Positions 36,240 through 44,964 of a DNA stretch of 64,000 nucleotides are shown piece after piece. Below the pieces are notes generated by a model. The model was given only the letters and a program-made list of their open reading frames with translations. It searched no databases and had not been told where the DNA came from. Origin of the DNA: Pseudomonas vlassakiae. GTDB lineage: Bacteria; Pseudomonadota; Gammaproteobacteria; Pseudomonadales; Pseudomonadaceae. The stretch spans positions 417,039-481,038 of the forward strand of contig NZ_JABWRP020000001.1 in the NCBI RefSeq assembly GCF_014269035.2, written 5' to 3'. Numbering within the stretch: position 1 is the first letter of the stretch; each line of letters begins with the position of its first letter. The translations under genes were made by a program, and so were the position numbers.

Positions 36240-36256
36240 AGCAAGAGCTGGGCCAA
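36240..36256 (-). promoter_or_regulatory. Sigma-54 promoter of nasA
   Basis: TTGGCCCAGCTCTTGCT has the GG and GC dinucleotides at exactly 10-nt spacing and a full TTGCT -12 element. Transcription would start near 36229, a few bases before hairpin P1, giving a leader of about 120 nt. NtrC control is expected for this family. Confidence 0.8.
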
Positions 36257-36288
36257 CTTTGTCAGCCTTGTCGGCACTGTCAGGGCTG

Positions 36289-36388
36289 GCAGGTGCCTGC
36301 CTTTGGTTTTTTAGCGCCTGTGAGATCGAGCGCCGCCCGCGCGGCGCTCGATCTCACAGGCGCCAGAGACCAAAAGGCAGGCGCCTGC
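36289..36388. repeat. Dispersed palindromic hairpin, copy 2 (about 100 nt)
   Basis: The core GATCGAGCGCCGC/GCGGCGCTCGATC with loop CCGC is extended by AGCGCCTGTGA arms and then by GCAGG-GCCTGCC arms, so almost 48 bases each side can pair with a few mismatches. It starts 4 bp past the nasT stop and probably ends nasST transcription ahead of the nasA promoter. Confidence 0.85.
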
Positions 36389-36392
36389 AGCG

Positions 36393-36968
36393 TTAGCCGA
36401 GCATTTCGTGCATGGCGATGATCTGCTCGGCCACCTGGATGAGCTTCTGCTGCCGGCTCATGGCCTGCCGGCGCATCAAGGTGTAGGCCTGTTCTTCGTT
36501 GCAGTCCTTCATCTTCATCAGCAGCCCCTTGGCCTGCTCGATGCGCTTGCGCTCTGCCAGTTGCTGGTCACGGGCCAGCAACTGAGCCTTGAGTGCCTGG
36601 TCGCTCTCGAAGCGCGCCATGGCGACATCGAGAATGGGCTGCAGCCGCGCCGCCTGGATGCCTTCGACGATGTAGGCACTGACCCCGGCCTGGATCGCCT
36701 GGCGCATCACCGTCGGGTCATGCTCGTCGGTGAACAGCACGATGGGCCGTGGCTGGTCGCGGCTGACCAGCACCACCTGCTCCATCACGTCACGGTCAGG
36801 TGAATCGGTATCGATCAGTATGACGTCCGGGCGCACCGTTTCGACGCAGGCGGGCAGGTCGATGGTCAGGTCTGGCGCCTCGATCACTTCGAATCCGGCT
36901 TCGCGCAATGCGGCCTTGAGGCGGCCAAGCTGCTTCTGGGTGTCGTCGATCAGCAGGATGCGCAGCAT
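36393..36968 (-). CDS. nasT: NasT, ANTAR-domain antiterminator
   Basis: 191 aa. Receiver-like domain (about 1-125: ILLIDDTQKQ and VILIDTDSPDRD) and a C-terminal ANTAR domain (about 130-190: ERKRIEQAKGLLMKMKDCNE and then QAYTLMRRQAM). It binds the leader of nitrate-assimilation transcripts and prevents termination when nitrate releases it from NasS. ATG 36968 has GAGGG 8 nt upstream; two earlier ATG/GTG options overlap nasS more deeply. The last residues lie just before a large hairpin that probably ends transcription. Confidence 0.94.
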   Translation of the reverse strand: MLRILLIDDTQKQLGRLKAALREAGFEVIEAPDLTIDLPACVETVRPDVILIDTDSPDRDVMEQVVLVSRDQPRPIVLFTDEHDPTVMRQAIQAGVSAYIVEGIQAARLQPILDVAMARFESDQALKAQLLARDQQLAERKRIEQAKGLLMKMKDCNEEQAYTLMRRQAMSRQQKLIQVAEQIIAMHEMLG

Positions 36969-36979
36969 GGTCATGGCCC

Positions 36980-38182
36980 TCACAGACCGACTCGGGCATC
37001 GGGCGCCTGGCCCAGGGCGTGCAGGCGGAAGCTGCGGGCGTAGGCATAGGGGTCGGTACCATCCCAGCGCGTGCCGTCGATGAGCAGGCTGCTGCGCATG
37101 GCTGAGCCGGGGCTGCTCACGCCGAGTGCGTCAGCGGCTTCGCGGTACAGCTGCAATTGCTGCACCTGGCGAGCCACGCCGAGGTAGTCGGGGTCATCGC
37201 GCAACAGGCCCCAGCGGCGGAACTGGGTCATGAACCACATGCCGTCGGACAGGTAAGGCAGGTTGGCGCGGCCTTGATCGAACAGGCGCAGGGCGTGCCG
37301 GTCGTGCCAGGTGTTGCCCAGGCCGTCCTGATAGTTGCCCAGCAGGCGCGGCTCGATGTTTTCGAGCGCTGTGTCGAGGTAGGCGCTGCCGCTGAGCAGT
37401 TGCGCGGTGCTGCGCACGTTCTCCGGGCTCTGTTCGATGAACCGGCTGGCAGCGAGTACTGCCTTGACCAGTGCGCGGGCGCTGTTGGGGCAGTGCTCGA
37501 CGAAAGCGCGGGTGCAGGCCAGTACCTTCTCCGGGTGGTCGGGCCAGATCGACTGGCTGGTGGCCAGGGTGAAGCCCTGGCCCTGGCTGACGGCGGCGGC
37601 AGCCCAGGGCTCGCCGACGCAAAAGCCGTCGATGCGCCCGGCCTGCATGTGCGCCGTCATCTGGGCCGGCGGCACCACCACGCTGGTGACGTCGTGCAGC
37701 GGGTGGATGCCCTGGCTGGCCAGCCAGTAATACAGCCACATGGCATGGGTGCCGGTGGGGAAGGTCTGGGCGAAGGTCAGCCGTGCGCCCTGCTGGTGCA
37801 CCCGCTGCGCCAGTGCCTCAGGACTGGTCACGCCCTGCTGCTGCAAGGCGGGTGACAGGTTGATGGCCTGGGCGTTCTGGTTCAGCCCCATGAGCACCGC
37901 CATGGCGCTGGCCGGTACTCCGCCGATGCCCAGGTGCACGGCATAGACCAGGCCGTACAGGCAATGGGCGGCATCCAGCTCGCCGTTGGCCAGCTTGTCG
38001 CGCAGGCCGGCCCAGGACCCCTGACGTACCAGGTTGAGGGTCAGGCCGTGTTGCTGGGCAAAGCCCTGGGTGGCGGCGACCACCACCGAGGCGCAATCGG
38101 TCAGGGCCATGTAGCCGATGTTGAGGCTGGTTTTTTCCGGCGCGTCGCTGCCGTTTACCCAGGCTAGAGGTGCGGTATTCAC
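36980..38182 (-). CDS. nasS: NasS, nitrate/nitrite sensor related to NrtA binding proteins
   Basis: 400 aa of the CmpA/NrtA substrate-binding family but without a signal peptide, as expected for cytoplasmic NasS: it begins directly with NIGYMALTDCA, followed by ANGELDAAHCLYGLVYA and VGEPWAAAAV. NasS holds NasT inactive and releases it on binding nitrate or nitrite. The start is the GTG at 38182, with GAGGA 5 nt upstream; the longer frame to 38242 has no ribosome binding site. It overlaps the 5' region of nasT closely and shares its transcript. Confidence 0.93.
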   Translation of the reverse strand: MNTAPLAWVNGSDAPEKTSLNIGYMALTDCASVVVAATQGFAQQHGLTLNLVRQGSWAGLRDKLANGELDAAHCLYGLVYAVHLGIGGVPASAMAVLMGLNQNAQAINLSPALQQQGVTSPEALAQRVHQQGARLTFAQTFPTGTHAMWLYYWLASQGIHPLHDVTSVVVPPAQMTAHMQAGRIDGFCVGEPWAAAAVSQGQGFTLATSQSIWPDHPEKVLACTRAFVEHCPNSARALVKAVLAASRFIEQSPENVRSTAQLLSGSAYLDTALENIEPRLLGNYQDGLGNTWHDRHALRLFDQGRANLPYLSDGMWFMTQFRRWGLLRDDPDYLGVARQVQQLQLYREAADALGVSSPGSAMRSSLLIDGTRWDGTDPYAYARSFRLHALGQAPDARVGL

Positions 38183-38270
38183 AAAGGTCCTCGCCTGTAC
38201 TGAATAGGCTGTAGGCAAACGAAGTAGCAACCCATGTGCCAAGCCCCTGTCATGCCGGGCGCGCGCTGGC

Positions 38271-38276
38271 TATAAT
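38271..38276 (+). promoter_or_regulatory. Probable -10 of pyrD
   Basis: A consensus TATAAT lies 34 bp before the pyrD start, in the 127-bp divergent nasS-pyrD region. The -35 at the right distance (TGTCAT, 38248-38253) is poor. Confidence 0.45.
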
Positions 38277-38309
38277 CGTTGCCTCACTTACCCCGAGCCT
38301 TGCCCGCCC

Positions 38310-39335
38310 ATGTATACCCTGGCCCGCCAGCTGCTGTTCAAGCTTTCTCCGGAAACCTCCCATGACCTGTCCCTGGACCTGATCGGCGCCGGTGGCCGGC
38401 TTGGGCTCAACGGTGTGCTGTGCAAGCAGCCGGCGGCGCTGCCGGTGACCGTGATGGGCTTGAACTTCGCCAACCCGGTGGGGCTGGCGGCGGGCCTGGA
38501 CAAGAACGGCGCGGCCATCGACGGCTTTGCCCAGCTGGGCTTCGGCTTCGTCGAGATCGGCACCGTGACCCCGCGTCCGCAGCCGGGCAACCCCAAACCG
38601 CGGTTGTTCCGCCTGCCGCAGGCGACGGCGATCATCAATCGCATGGGTTTCAACAACCTGGGCGTCGATCACCTGCTCGAGCGCGTGCGGGCTTCGCGTT
38701 ACGACGGCGTGTTGGGCATCAATATCGGCAAGAACTTCGATACCCCGGTAGAGCGTGCAGTCGACGATTACCTGATCTGCCTGAACAAGGTCTATACCGA
38801 AGCCAGCTACATCACCGTCAACGTCAGCTCGCCGAATACCCCCGGCCTGCGCAGCCTGCAGTTCGGCGACTCGCTCAGGCAACTGCTCGACGCCCTGGCC
38901 GAGCGCCGAGAGCAGCTGGCCGCCGAGCATGGCAAGCGCGTGCCGCTGGCGATCAAGATCGCGCCAGACATGAGCGATGAGGAAACCGCGCTGGTGGCAG
39001 CGGCACTGATGCAATCGGGAATGGATGCGGTGATTGCCACCAACACCACCCTGGGCCGCGAGGGTGTCGAAGGTCTGGAGCATGGCGGTGAGGCCGGCGG
39101 CTTGTCGGGTGCGCCCGTGCTGGAGAAGAGCACGCACATTGTGAAGGTGCTGGCGGGCGAGCTGGGTGGCAAGCTGCCGATCATCGCCGCCGGTGGCATT
39201 ACCGAAGGCCGCCATGCGGCAGAGAAGATCGCCGCCGGGGCGAGCCTGGTGCAGATCTATTCGGGCTTCATCTACAAGGGCCCTGCGCTGATCCGTGAAG
39301 CGGTGGATGCAATCGCGGCAATGCCAAAGGCCTGA
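38310..39335 (+). CDS. pyrD: Dihydroorotate dehydrogenase (quinone), class 2
   Basis: 341 aa. N-terminal amphipathic helix for membrane contact ([18 protein letters not shown]), FMN barrel motifs [17 protein letters not shown] and the catalytic serine in [11 protein letters not shown], with the phosphate-binding IIAAGGI near the end. Class 2 length and the catalytic Ser (not Cys) mark a quinone-linked enzyme of pyrimidine synthesis at the inner membrane. Convergent with rmf. Confidence 0.97.
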   Translation: MYTLARQLLFKLSPETSHDLSLDLIGAGGRLGLNGVLCKQPAALPVTVMGLNFANPVGLAAGLDKNGAAIDGFAQLGFGFVEIGTVTPRPQPGNPKPRLFRLPQATAIINRMGFNNLGVDHLLERVRASRYDGVLGINIGKNFDTPVERAVDDYLICLNKVYTEASYITVNVSSPNTPGLRSLQFGDSLRQLLDALAERREQLAAEHGKRVPLAIKIAPDMSDEETALVAAALMQSGMDAVIATNTTLGREGVEGLEHGGEAGGLSGAPVLEKSTHIVKVLAGELGGKLPIIAAGGITEGRHAAEKIAAGASLVQIYSGFIYKGPALIREAVDAIAAMPKA

Positions 39336-39344
39336 AGGCGGGCA

Positions 39345-39371
39345 TAAAAAAGGGCCCCTTCAAGGGGCCCC
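39345..39371 (-). terminator. Intrinsic terminator of rmf
   Basis: GGGCCCCTT/AGGGGCCC hairpin followed on the minus strand by TTTTTTA. In the plus direction the stem lacks a T-run, so it serves rmf better than pyrD. Confidence 0.8.
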
Positions 39372-39432
39372 TGGGCCGAAGCCCGCCGCCCGGATAGGGC
39401 GCGCATGGGTAACTCGAATTCAGTGTCCTCGT

Positions 39433-39648
39433 TCAGCCAACGGCGTGATTTTCGTTGAGTCTATGGATGCCAGCGGTGCCAGTCATTCCGTCCCAGTTAT
39501 CACCGCGACCTTCGCGCCAGCCGTTGATCCAGGCTTGGCGAACTGAAGGAAGTGTAAAGGGGCAAAGTTCGCGGGATTTGCCGGTGACCCCGTATTGGTA
39601 GCCACGTGAATATGCTCTTTCCAACGGATCACGCTTAAGTCTTCTCAT
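39433..39648 (-). CDS. rmf: Ribosome modulation factor
   Basis: 71 aa, basic, with the diagnostic RMF sequence MRRLKRDPLERAYSRGYQYG and later RQAWINGWREGR. RMF dimerises 70S ribosomes into inactive 100S particles in stationary phase. Slightly longer than the 55-residue E. coli protein at its C-terminus, as in other pseudomonads. A strong leftward terminator follows. Expression is usually growth-phase and ppGpp dependent; no clear promoter is visible to me. Confidence 0.95.
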   Translation of the reverse strand: MRRLKRDPLERAYSRGYQYGVTGKSRELCPFTLPSVRQAWINGWREGRGDNWDGMTGTAGIHRLNENHAVG

Positions 39649-40211
39649 AGGGTGTTGCCCTCACTTGTTGACTGTAATGTCCCGTCGGCCTCTCCGAGGC
39701 CGGGCAGAGTCTTTCTGCCGGTTTTGCGCTCGCTGCCGGCGTGGCGAGCTGAAAGTGCCGCCTCATTGCGAAGCGGCCTGAGACCAGTTCTAACGAATGC
39801 AGGTCACGGTGGGAATGATCAATTTGTCATAAGCACGTAACCTTTCCGAGGGTGAGGGGATAAGTAAATAAATGCGACTCAACCTTGTTTGGCGTTGAGC
39901 CCGCTATGATCAGGGTTTGCCGAACCTTGGCGTCATTTCGCCAGCGTTGCGACGGGATGACAGAAATATTTGGTAATGCGACGAAGGGTCACACGGCCCG
40001 CGGCGTCGACGGAAATTATTGGTACTGCCTGATGATCTAAGCTGTTTTTGCCACTTGGCGAGCGGCAGATCGATCAGGCGGCCCGGCCCCTCGGTTGCGA
40101 TGACGCAGCGGGGAAGGCCACTCGGACGCTTGCTGGAAGGGCGTTCGGGCAAACATCGGCAAGGCGATGCGTCGCCTCGTCACTTACATAGCCCAAGGCG
40201 CTGGAATACTC
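39649..40211. other. 563-bp rmf-rlmL intergenic region
   Basis: No convincing gene is seen. The middle (about 39780-40020) is richer in A/T than the surroundings and should hold the divergent promoters of rmf and rlmL. A hairpin with T-run (CCGGGCAG/CTGCCGG then TTTTG, about 39699-39725) reads rightward. GGCGA-TGCG-TCGCC at 40163-40176 may be in the rlmL leader. Short frames here lack ribosome binding sites and coding bias. Confidence 0.5.
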
Positions 40212-42404
40212 ATGTCGGACCGTTTCGAACTCTATCTCACCTGCCCCAAAGGCCTGGAAGGCCTGCTTGCCGAAGAGGCCCGAGGCCTCGGCCTGGATGA
40301 TGTGCGTGAGCACACCTCGGCCATTCGCGGCGCCGCCGACATGGAAACCGCCTACCGCCTGTGCCTGTGGTCACGCCTGGCCAACCGCGTGCTGCTGGTG
40401 CTCAAGCGCTTCCCGATGAAGAATGCCGACGACCTCTATGATGGCGTGCATGCCGTCGACTGGGCCGACCATTTGGCCGCCGACGGCACCCTGGCCGTGG
40501 AATTCAGCGGCCATGGCTCGGGCATCGACAACACTCACTTCGGTGCGCTCAAGGTCAAGGACGCGATCGTCGACAAGCTGCGCAACCGTGAGGGCCTGCG
40601 CCCATCGGTGGAAAAGGTCGACCCGGATATCCGCGTGCACCTGCGCCTGGACCGTGGCGAGGCGATCCTCTCGCTCGACCTGTCCGGCCACAGCCTGCAC
40701 CAGCGTGGCTATCGCCTGCAGCAAGGCGCCGCGCCGCTGAAGGAAAACCTGGCCGCTGCGGTGCTGATCCGCGCCGGCTGGCCGCGCATTGCTGCCCAAG
40801 GCGGCGCCCTGGCCGACCCGATGTGCGGTGTCGGTACCTTCCTGGTGGAGGCGGCGATGATCGCTGCCGACATTGCCCCCAACCTCAAGCGTGAGCGCTG
40901 GGGCTTCAGTGCCTGGCTCGGCCATGTGCCGGCCACCTGGCGCAAGGTCCACGAAGAGGGCCTGGCCCGTGCGCAAGCCGGCCTGGCCAAGCCGCCACTG
41001 TGGATTCGCGGTTACGAAGCCGACCCGCGGCTGATCCAGCCGGGGCGCAACAACGTCGAGCGTGCCGGCCTGGGCGACTGGGTGAAGATCTACCAAGGCG
41101 AAGTCAGCACCTTCGAGCCACGCCCGGACCAGAACCAGAAAGGCCTGGTCATCAGCAACCCCCCGTACGGCGAGCGCCTGGGTGACGAAGCCAGCCTGTT
41201 GTACCTCTACCAGAACTTTGGCGAGCGCCTGCGCCAGGCCTGCATGGGCTGGGAAGCGGCGGTGTTCACCGGCGCGCCGGAGCTGGGCAAGCGCATGGGC
41301 ATCCGCAGCCACAAGCAATATGCCTTCTGGAACGGCGCGTTGCCGTGCAAGCTGCTGCTGTTCAAGGTTCAGCCTGATCAGTTCGTCACCGGCGAGCGCC
41401 GCGAGGCCCAGGCCGACAATGGCGAGGCCCGCCGCCCAGCGGCGGTTGCCAGCGAGCCGGCACGCCTCTCGGAAGGCGCACAGATGTTCGCCAACCGCCT
41501 GCAAAAGAACCTCAAGCAGCTGGGCAAGTGGGCCCGCCGCGAGCAGGTCGACTGCTACCGCCTGTACGATGCCGACATGCCCGAGTATGCCCTGGCAGTC
41601 GACCTCTATCAGGATTGGGTTCACGTGCAGGAATACGCAGCCCCGCGCTCGATCGACCCGGACAAGGCCCAGGCACGCCTGCTCGACGCACTGGCGGCGA
41701 TCCCCCAGGCACTGAACATCGACCCGCAGCGAGTGGTGCTCAAGCGCCGCGAGCGCCAGAGCGGCACGCGCCAGTACGAGCGTCAGGCCACCGAAGGCCG
41801 CTTCCTGGAGGTGAACGAGGGCGGCGTCAAGCTGCTGGTCAACCTTACCGACTACCTGGATACCGGGCTGTTCCTCGACCACCGTCCGATGCGCATGCGC
41901 ATCCAGCGCGAGGCGGCTGGCAAACGCTTCCTCAACCTGTTCTGTTATACCGCCACGGCGACCGTGCACGCGGCCAAGGGCGGCGCCCGCAGCACCACCA
42001 GCGTCGACCTGTCGAAAACCTACCTGGACTGGGCACGGCGCAACCTGGCGTTGAACGGCTTCTCCGAGCGTAACCGCCTGGAGCAGGGCGACGTGATGGC
42101 CTGGCTGGAAGCCAACCGCGACAGCTACGACCTGATCTTCATCGACCCGCCGACCTTCTCCAACTCCAAACGCATGGAAGGGGTGTTCGACGTCCAGCGC
42201 GACCATGTGCAATTGCTCGACCTGGCCATGGCCCGCCTGGCACCCGGCGGCGTGCTGTATTTCTCCAACAACTTCCGCAAGTTCCAGCTCGATGAGCATG
42301 TCAGCACGCGCTATGCCGTGGAGGAAATCAGCGCCCAGACCCTGGACCCGGACTTCGCTCGCAACAACCGGATCCACCGCGCCTGGCGCCTGCAGTTGCG
42401 TTAA
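40212..42404 (+). CDS. rlmL: 23S rRNA methyltransferase RlmKL (m2G2445 and m7G2069)
   Basis: 730 aa two-enzyme fusion. N-terminal THUMP domain (about 45-155), then an RlmL methyltransferase with DPMCGVGTFLVEAA and the catalytic NPPYGERLG, and a C-terminal RlmK methyltransferase with FLNLFCYTATATVHAAKGGA and DPPTFSNSKRM. It modifies G2445 and G2069 in the peptidyl-transferase region of 23S rRNA. ATG 40212 begins the family N-terminus MSDRFELYLTCPKGLE; the frame upstream is intergenic. Confidence 0.96.
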   Translation: MSDRFELYLTCPKGLEGLLAEEARGLGLDDVREHTSAIRGAADMETAYRLCLWSRLANRVLLVLKRFPMKNADDLYDGVHAVDWADHLAADGTLAVEFSGHGSGIDNTHFGALKVKDAIVDKLRNREGLRPSVEKVDPDIRVHLRLDRGEAILSLDLSGHSLHQRGYRLQQGAAPLKENLAAAVLIRAGWPRIAAQGGALADPMCGVGTFLVEAAMIAADIAPNLKRERWGFSAWLGHVPATWRKVHEEGLARAQAGLAKPPLWIRGYEADPRLIQPGRNNVERAGLGDWVKIYQGEVSTFEPRPDQNQKGLVISNPPYGERLGDEASLLYLYQNFGERLRQACMGWEAAVFTGAPELGKRMGIRSHKQYAFWNGALPCKLLLFKVQPDQFVTGERREAQADNGEARRPAAVASEPARLSEGAQMFANRLQKNLKQLGKWARREQVDCYRLYDADMPEYALAVDLYQDWVHVQEYAAPRSIDPDKAQARLLDALAAIPQALNIDPQRVVLKRRERQSGTRQYERQATEGRFLEVNEGGVKLLVNLTDYLDTGLFLDHRPMRMRIQREAAGKRFLNLFCYTATATVHAAKGGARSTTSVDLSKTYLDWARRNLALNGFSERNRLEQGDVMAWLEANRDSYDLIFIDPPTFSNSKRMEGVFDVQRDHVQLLDLAMARLAPGGVLYFSNNFRKFQLDEHVSTRYAVEEISAQTLDPDFARNNRIHRAWRLQLR

Positions 42405-42498
42405 TTGGACGAGGCGCATTGCGCGCCTAGTGGCCAATAGCTATAACTCAGCATAGGGCCAGAAGTTTCGCAGGACGCTGACGTGATGAGATCTCTCT

Positions 42499-44892
42499 AT
42501 GTCGAAGTGGGGCGTGCGTGCGAAGGTGCTGGGCCTGTGCCGCGAGGCAATGGCTGCCTGGGCGGTGGCGCTGGTCGCGTTGGTGGCCGGCGTGCTGCTG
42601 TCGGCTGGCCTCGCGCTGGCCGCGCAGGCGTTCTACAAGCAGCAGTTGCGCCAGCGCTTCGAACTGTTGGCCAGCGAGCGCCATAGCCGTATAGCCGAGC
42701 GTTTCGACGACCAGGAGCAACGCCTGGATGGCTTGCGGCGCTTCTTCACCTACGCCAATGAAATCACCCCGAGCGAGTTCGATGGCTATGCCCGGCCCTT
42801 GTTGCAGCGGACCCAGGCGTATTCCTGGGCGCCGCGGGTCGAGGGCGGGCAGCGGCGCGAGTTCGAGCGCCAGGCCAGTGCCTGGCTGGGGCAGGATTAC
42901 CTGATCCGCGAGGTGGATGGCGCTGGGCACTGGCACCCTTCGCCACGCCGAGCCTATTACTACCCGGTGCTGTATACCCAGGCCGAGCGTATGCAGGGGC
43001 AGCCCTACGGGCTCGACCTGCGCAGCCAGCCGGCCCGTGAGCAGGCCTTGGCGCGCGCCACGCTGCCGGGCAGCATGGCGGTTTCCGAGCCGCTGGACAT
43101 GCTCAGCGTCGCCCCGGACCTTAGCCGTGGGCTGTTGATGGTCGCACCGGTATTCCGTGCTGCATGGCCGGATGACCCGCCAGCGGGATATGTCATGGCC
43201 TTGCTGAACGTGCGCCAGTTGGTCACCGAAGGCCTACCCATCGCTGAAGACGACAATCTGGTGGTGCGCATCATCGACCCGAGCGGGCGGGACGGCCACG
43301 AAGTGTTGTTCGATTCACAGAATCCGGTGGCGGCACTGGCCATGGTCAGCACGCAGCTGCTGCGTCTTGCCGACCATCACTTCCAGCTCGACATGCGCCC
43401 GAGCCAGGCATTCCTGCGGGCCAACCAGTCCACTGCCGCCTTGGCCGTGGGGCTGCTGGGCGGCTTGTTGAGCCTGCTGCTGAGTGTTTTGCTGTACAAC
43501 CTGTTCAGCCAGCGCCAGCGTGCCTTGACCCTGGTCGAGCAACGTACGGCGGAGCTGCGGGTCAGCGAGCAATCGTTGCGCGAGACCCACAACCAGTTGC
43601 GCAGCGTACTGGATGCCGCGACCCAGGTGGCCATCATCGCGACCGGCCTCAAAGGCGAGATCAGCACCTTCAACGCCGGTGCCGAACGCATGCTGGGTTA
43701 TTCGGCCAGCGAGGCGATCGGGCACCTGCACCTGGAGGACCTGGTGATGCCTGAAGAGCTCAGCCAGCGTGCCCATGCTTTGAGCCTGCGCTATGGGCGG
43801 CACATCGCCGGAGGCCAGGCAATGTTCGCCGAGACCATCCAGGAGAGCGGCGGCGAACCTGGCGAGTGGACCCTGGTGCGCAAGGATGGCAGTCATTTGC
43901 TGGCCAACATGCTGGTGACTGCCGTGCTCGACGAGCAGGGGCTCTGGGTCGGCTACCTGGCGATCTGTATCGATGTCACCGAGCGGCGCCGGGTGCACGA
44001 GGCCCTGGCCCTGCGAGATCGGTTGCTGGAGAAGCTCAGCGCGGAAGTGCCGGGCGGGATCTACCAGTACCGGCTGGACGCCGATGGCCACTCGTGCTTC
44101 CCCTATGCCAGCCAGGGGCTGTTCGACATCTACGAGGTCGACCTGCAACTGCTGCGCGAGGATGCTTCGGTGGTGTTCGAGCGCATTCATCCCGATGACC
44201 TGGAGCGCGTGCGCCGTTCGGTGCGCTATTCCGCCGAACACCTGTCGCCGTGGCGTGAAGAGTACCGGGTATGCCTGCCGCGGGCCGGATTGCGTTGGGT
44301 GCGCGGTGAGGCAACGCCCGAGGTCGGCGAGAACGGTTGTACGCTATGGCATGGCTATCTCACCGATATTTCCGACCTCAAAGGGGTGGAAGAAGAGTTA
44401 CGGGCGCTGTCGGTCACCGATTCGCTGACCGGTATTCATAACCGCCGCTATTTTCAGGAACGACTCAAGGTCGAACTGGATCGTGCCCAGCGTGACAAGC
44501 AGGACCTGGCTGTGATCATGCTCGACATAGACCATTTCAAGCGGATCAACGACCAGTACGGCCATGCCGTGGGTGACCATGTACTGCGCAGCCTGTGCCA
44601 ACGCATTGGCCAGCGCTTGCGCCGCACCGATGTGTTCTGCCGGTTGGGTGGGGAGGAGTTCATGGTGCTGTGCCCTGGAAGCAATGTCGAACAGGCGCGG
44701 ACGCTGGCCACGGAGCTGTGGCAAGGCGTGCGCAGCGTGCCAGTGGATGGGGTAGGCAAGGTGACTGCAAGCTTTGGCGTGGCCGGGTGGCGGCAGGGGG
44801 AGGGAGCTGATGCCCTGTTGTTGAGGGCGGACGCGGGGGTATATGCGGCCAAGCAGGCAGGCCGCGACCGGGTTGAGGCAGAGTTGACCTGA
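42499..44892 (+). CDS. Diguanylate cyclase with CHASE and PAS domains
   Basis: 797 aa inner-membrane signalling protein. Helix near 14-40, periplasmic CHASE sensor domain (about 75-270, with AYSWAPRVEGGQRREFE), second helix (about 312-335), two PAS domains (about 355-480 and 510-625) and a GGDEF domain. The active site GGEEF is intact at 717-721 and the inhibitory I-site RxxD (RRTD) at 708-711, so it should make c-di-GMP with product inhibition. The PAS1 start is preceded by a short coiled coil. Input signal unknown. It ends 70 bp before the convergent dacB stop, with a REP hairpin between. Confidence 0.92.
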   Translation: MSKWGVRAKVLGLCREAMAAWAVALVALVAGVLLSAGLALAAQAFYKQQLRQRFELLASERHSRIAERFDDQEQRLDGLRRFFTYANEITPSEFDGYARPLLQRTQAYSWAPRVEGGQRREFERQASAWLGQDYLIREVDGAGHWHPSPRRAYYYPVLYTQAERMQGQPYGLDLRSQPAREQALARATLPGSMAVSEPLDMLSVAPDLSRGLLMVAPVFRAAWPDDPPAGYVMALLNVRQLVTEGLPIAEDDNLVVRIIDPSGRDGHEVLFDSQNPVAALAMVSTQLLRLADHHFQLDMRPSQAFLRANQSTAALAVGLLGGLLSLLLSVLLYNLFSQRQRALTLVEQRTAELRVSEQSLRETHNQLRSVLDAATQVAIIATGLKGEISTFNAGAERMLGYSASEAIGHLHLEDLVMPEELSQRAHALSLRYGRHIAGGQAMFAETIQESGGEPGEWTLVRKDGSHLLANMLVTAVLDEQGLWVGYLAICIDVTERRRVHEALALRDRLLEKLSAEVPGGIYQYRLDADGHSCFPYASQGLFDIYEVDLQLLREDASVVFERIHPDDLERVRRSVRYSAEHLSPWREEYRVCLPRAGLRWVRGEATPEVGENGCTLWHGYLTDISDLKGVEEELRALSVTDSLTGIHNRRYFQERLKVELDRAQRDKQDLAVIMLDIDHFKRINDQYGHAVGDHVLRSLCQRIGQRLRRTDVFCRLGGEEFMVLCPGSNVEQARTLATELWQGVRSVPVDGVGKVTASFGVAGWRQGEGADALLLRADAGVYAAKQAGRDRVEAELT

Positions 44893-44913
44893 AGTTTCTT
44901 TGCTGCCTGCACT

Positions 44914-44945
44914 GGCCTCTTCGCGGGTGAGTCCGCGAAGAGGCC
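44914..44945. repeat. REP-like hairpin between convergent genes
   Basis: GGCCTCTTCGCGG, loop, CCGCGAAGAGGCC: near-perfect REP palindrome lying between the cyclase gene and the convergent dacB stop, probably helping to end both transcripts. Confidence 0.8.
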
Positions 44946-44964
44946 GGTACAGGTTATCGAAGCA

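Noticed and set aside
39910..40152. Leftward 80-codon frame between rmf and rlmL
   Set aside because: No ribosome binding site, no coding bias and basic low-complexity product; the region is better explained as promoters.
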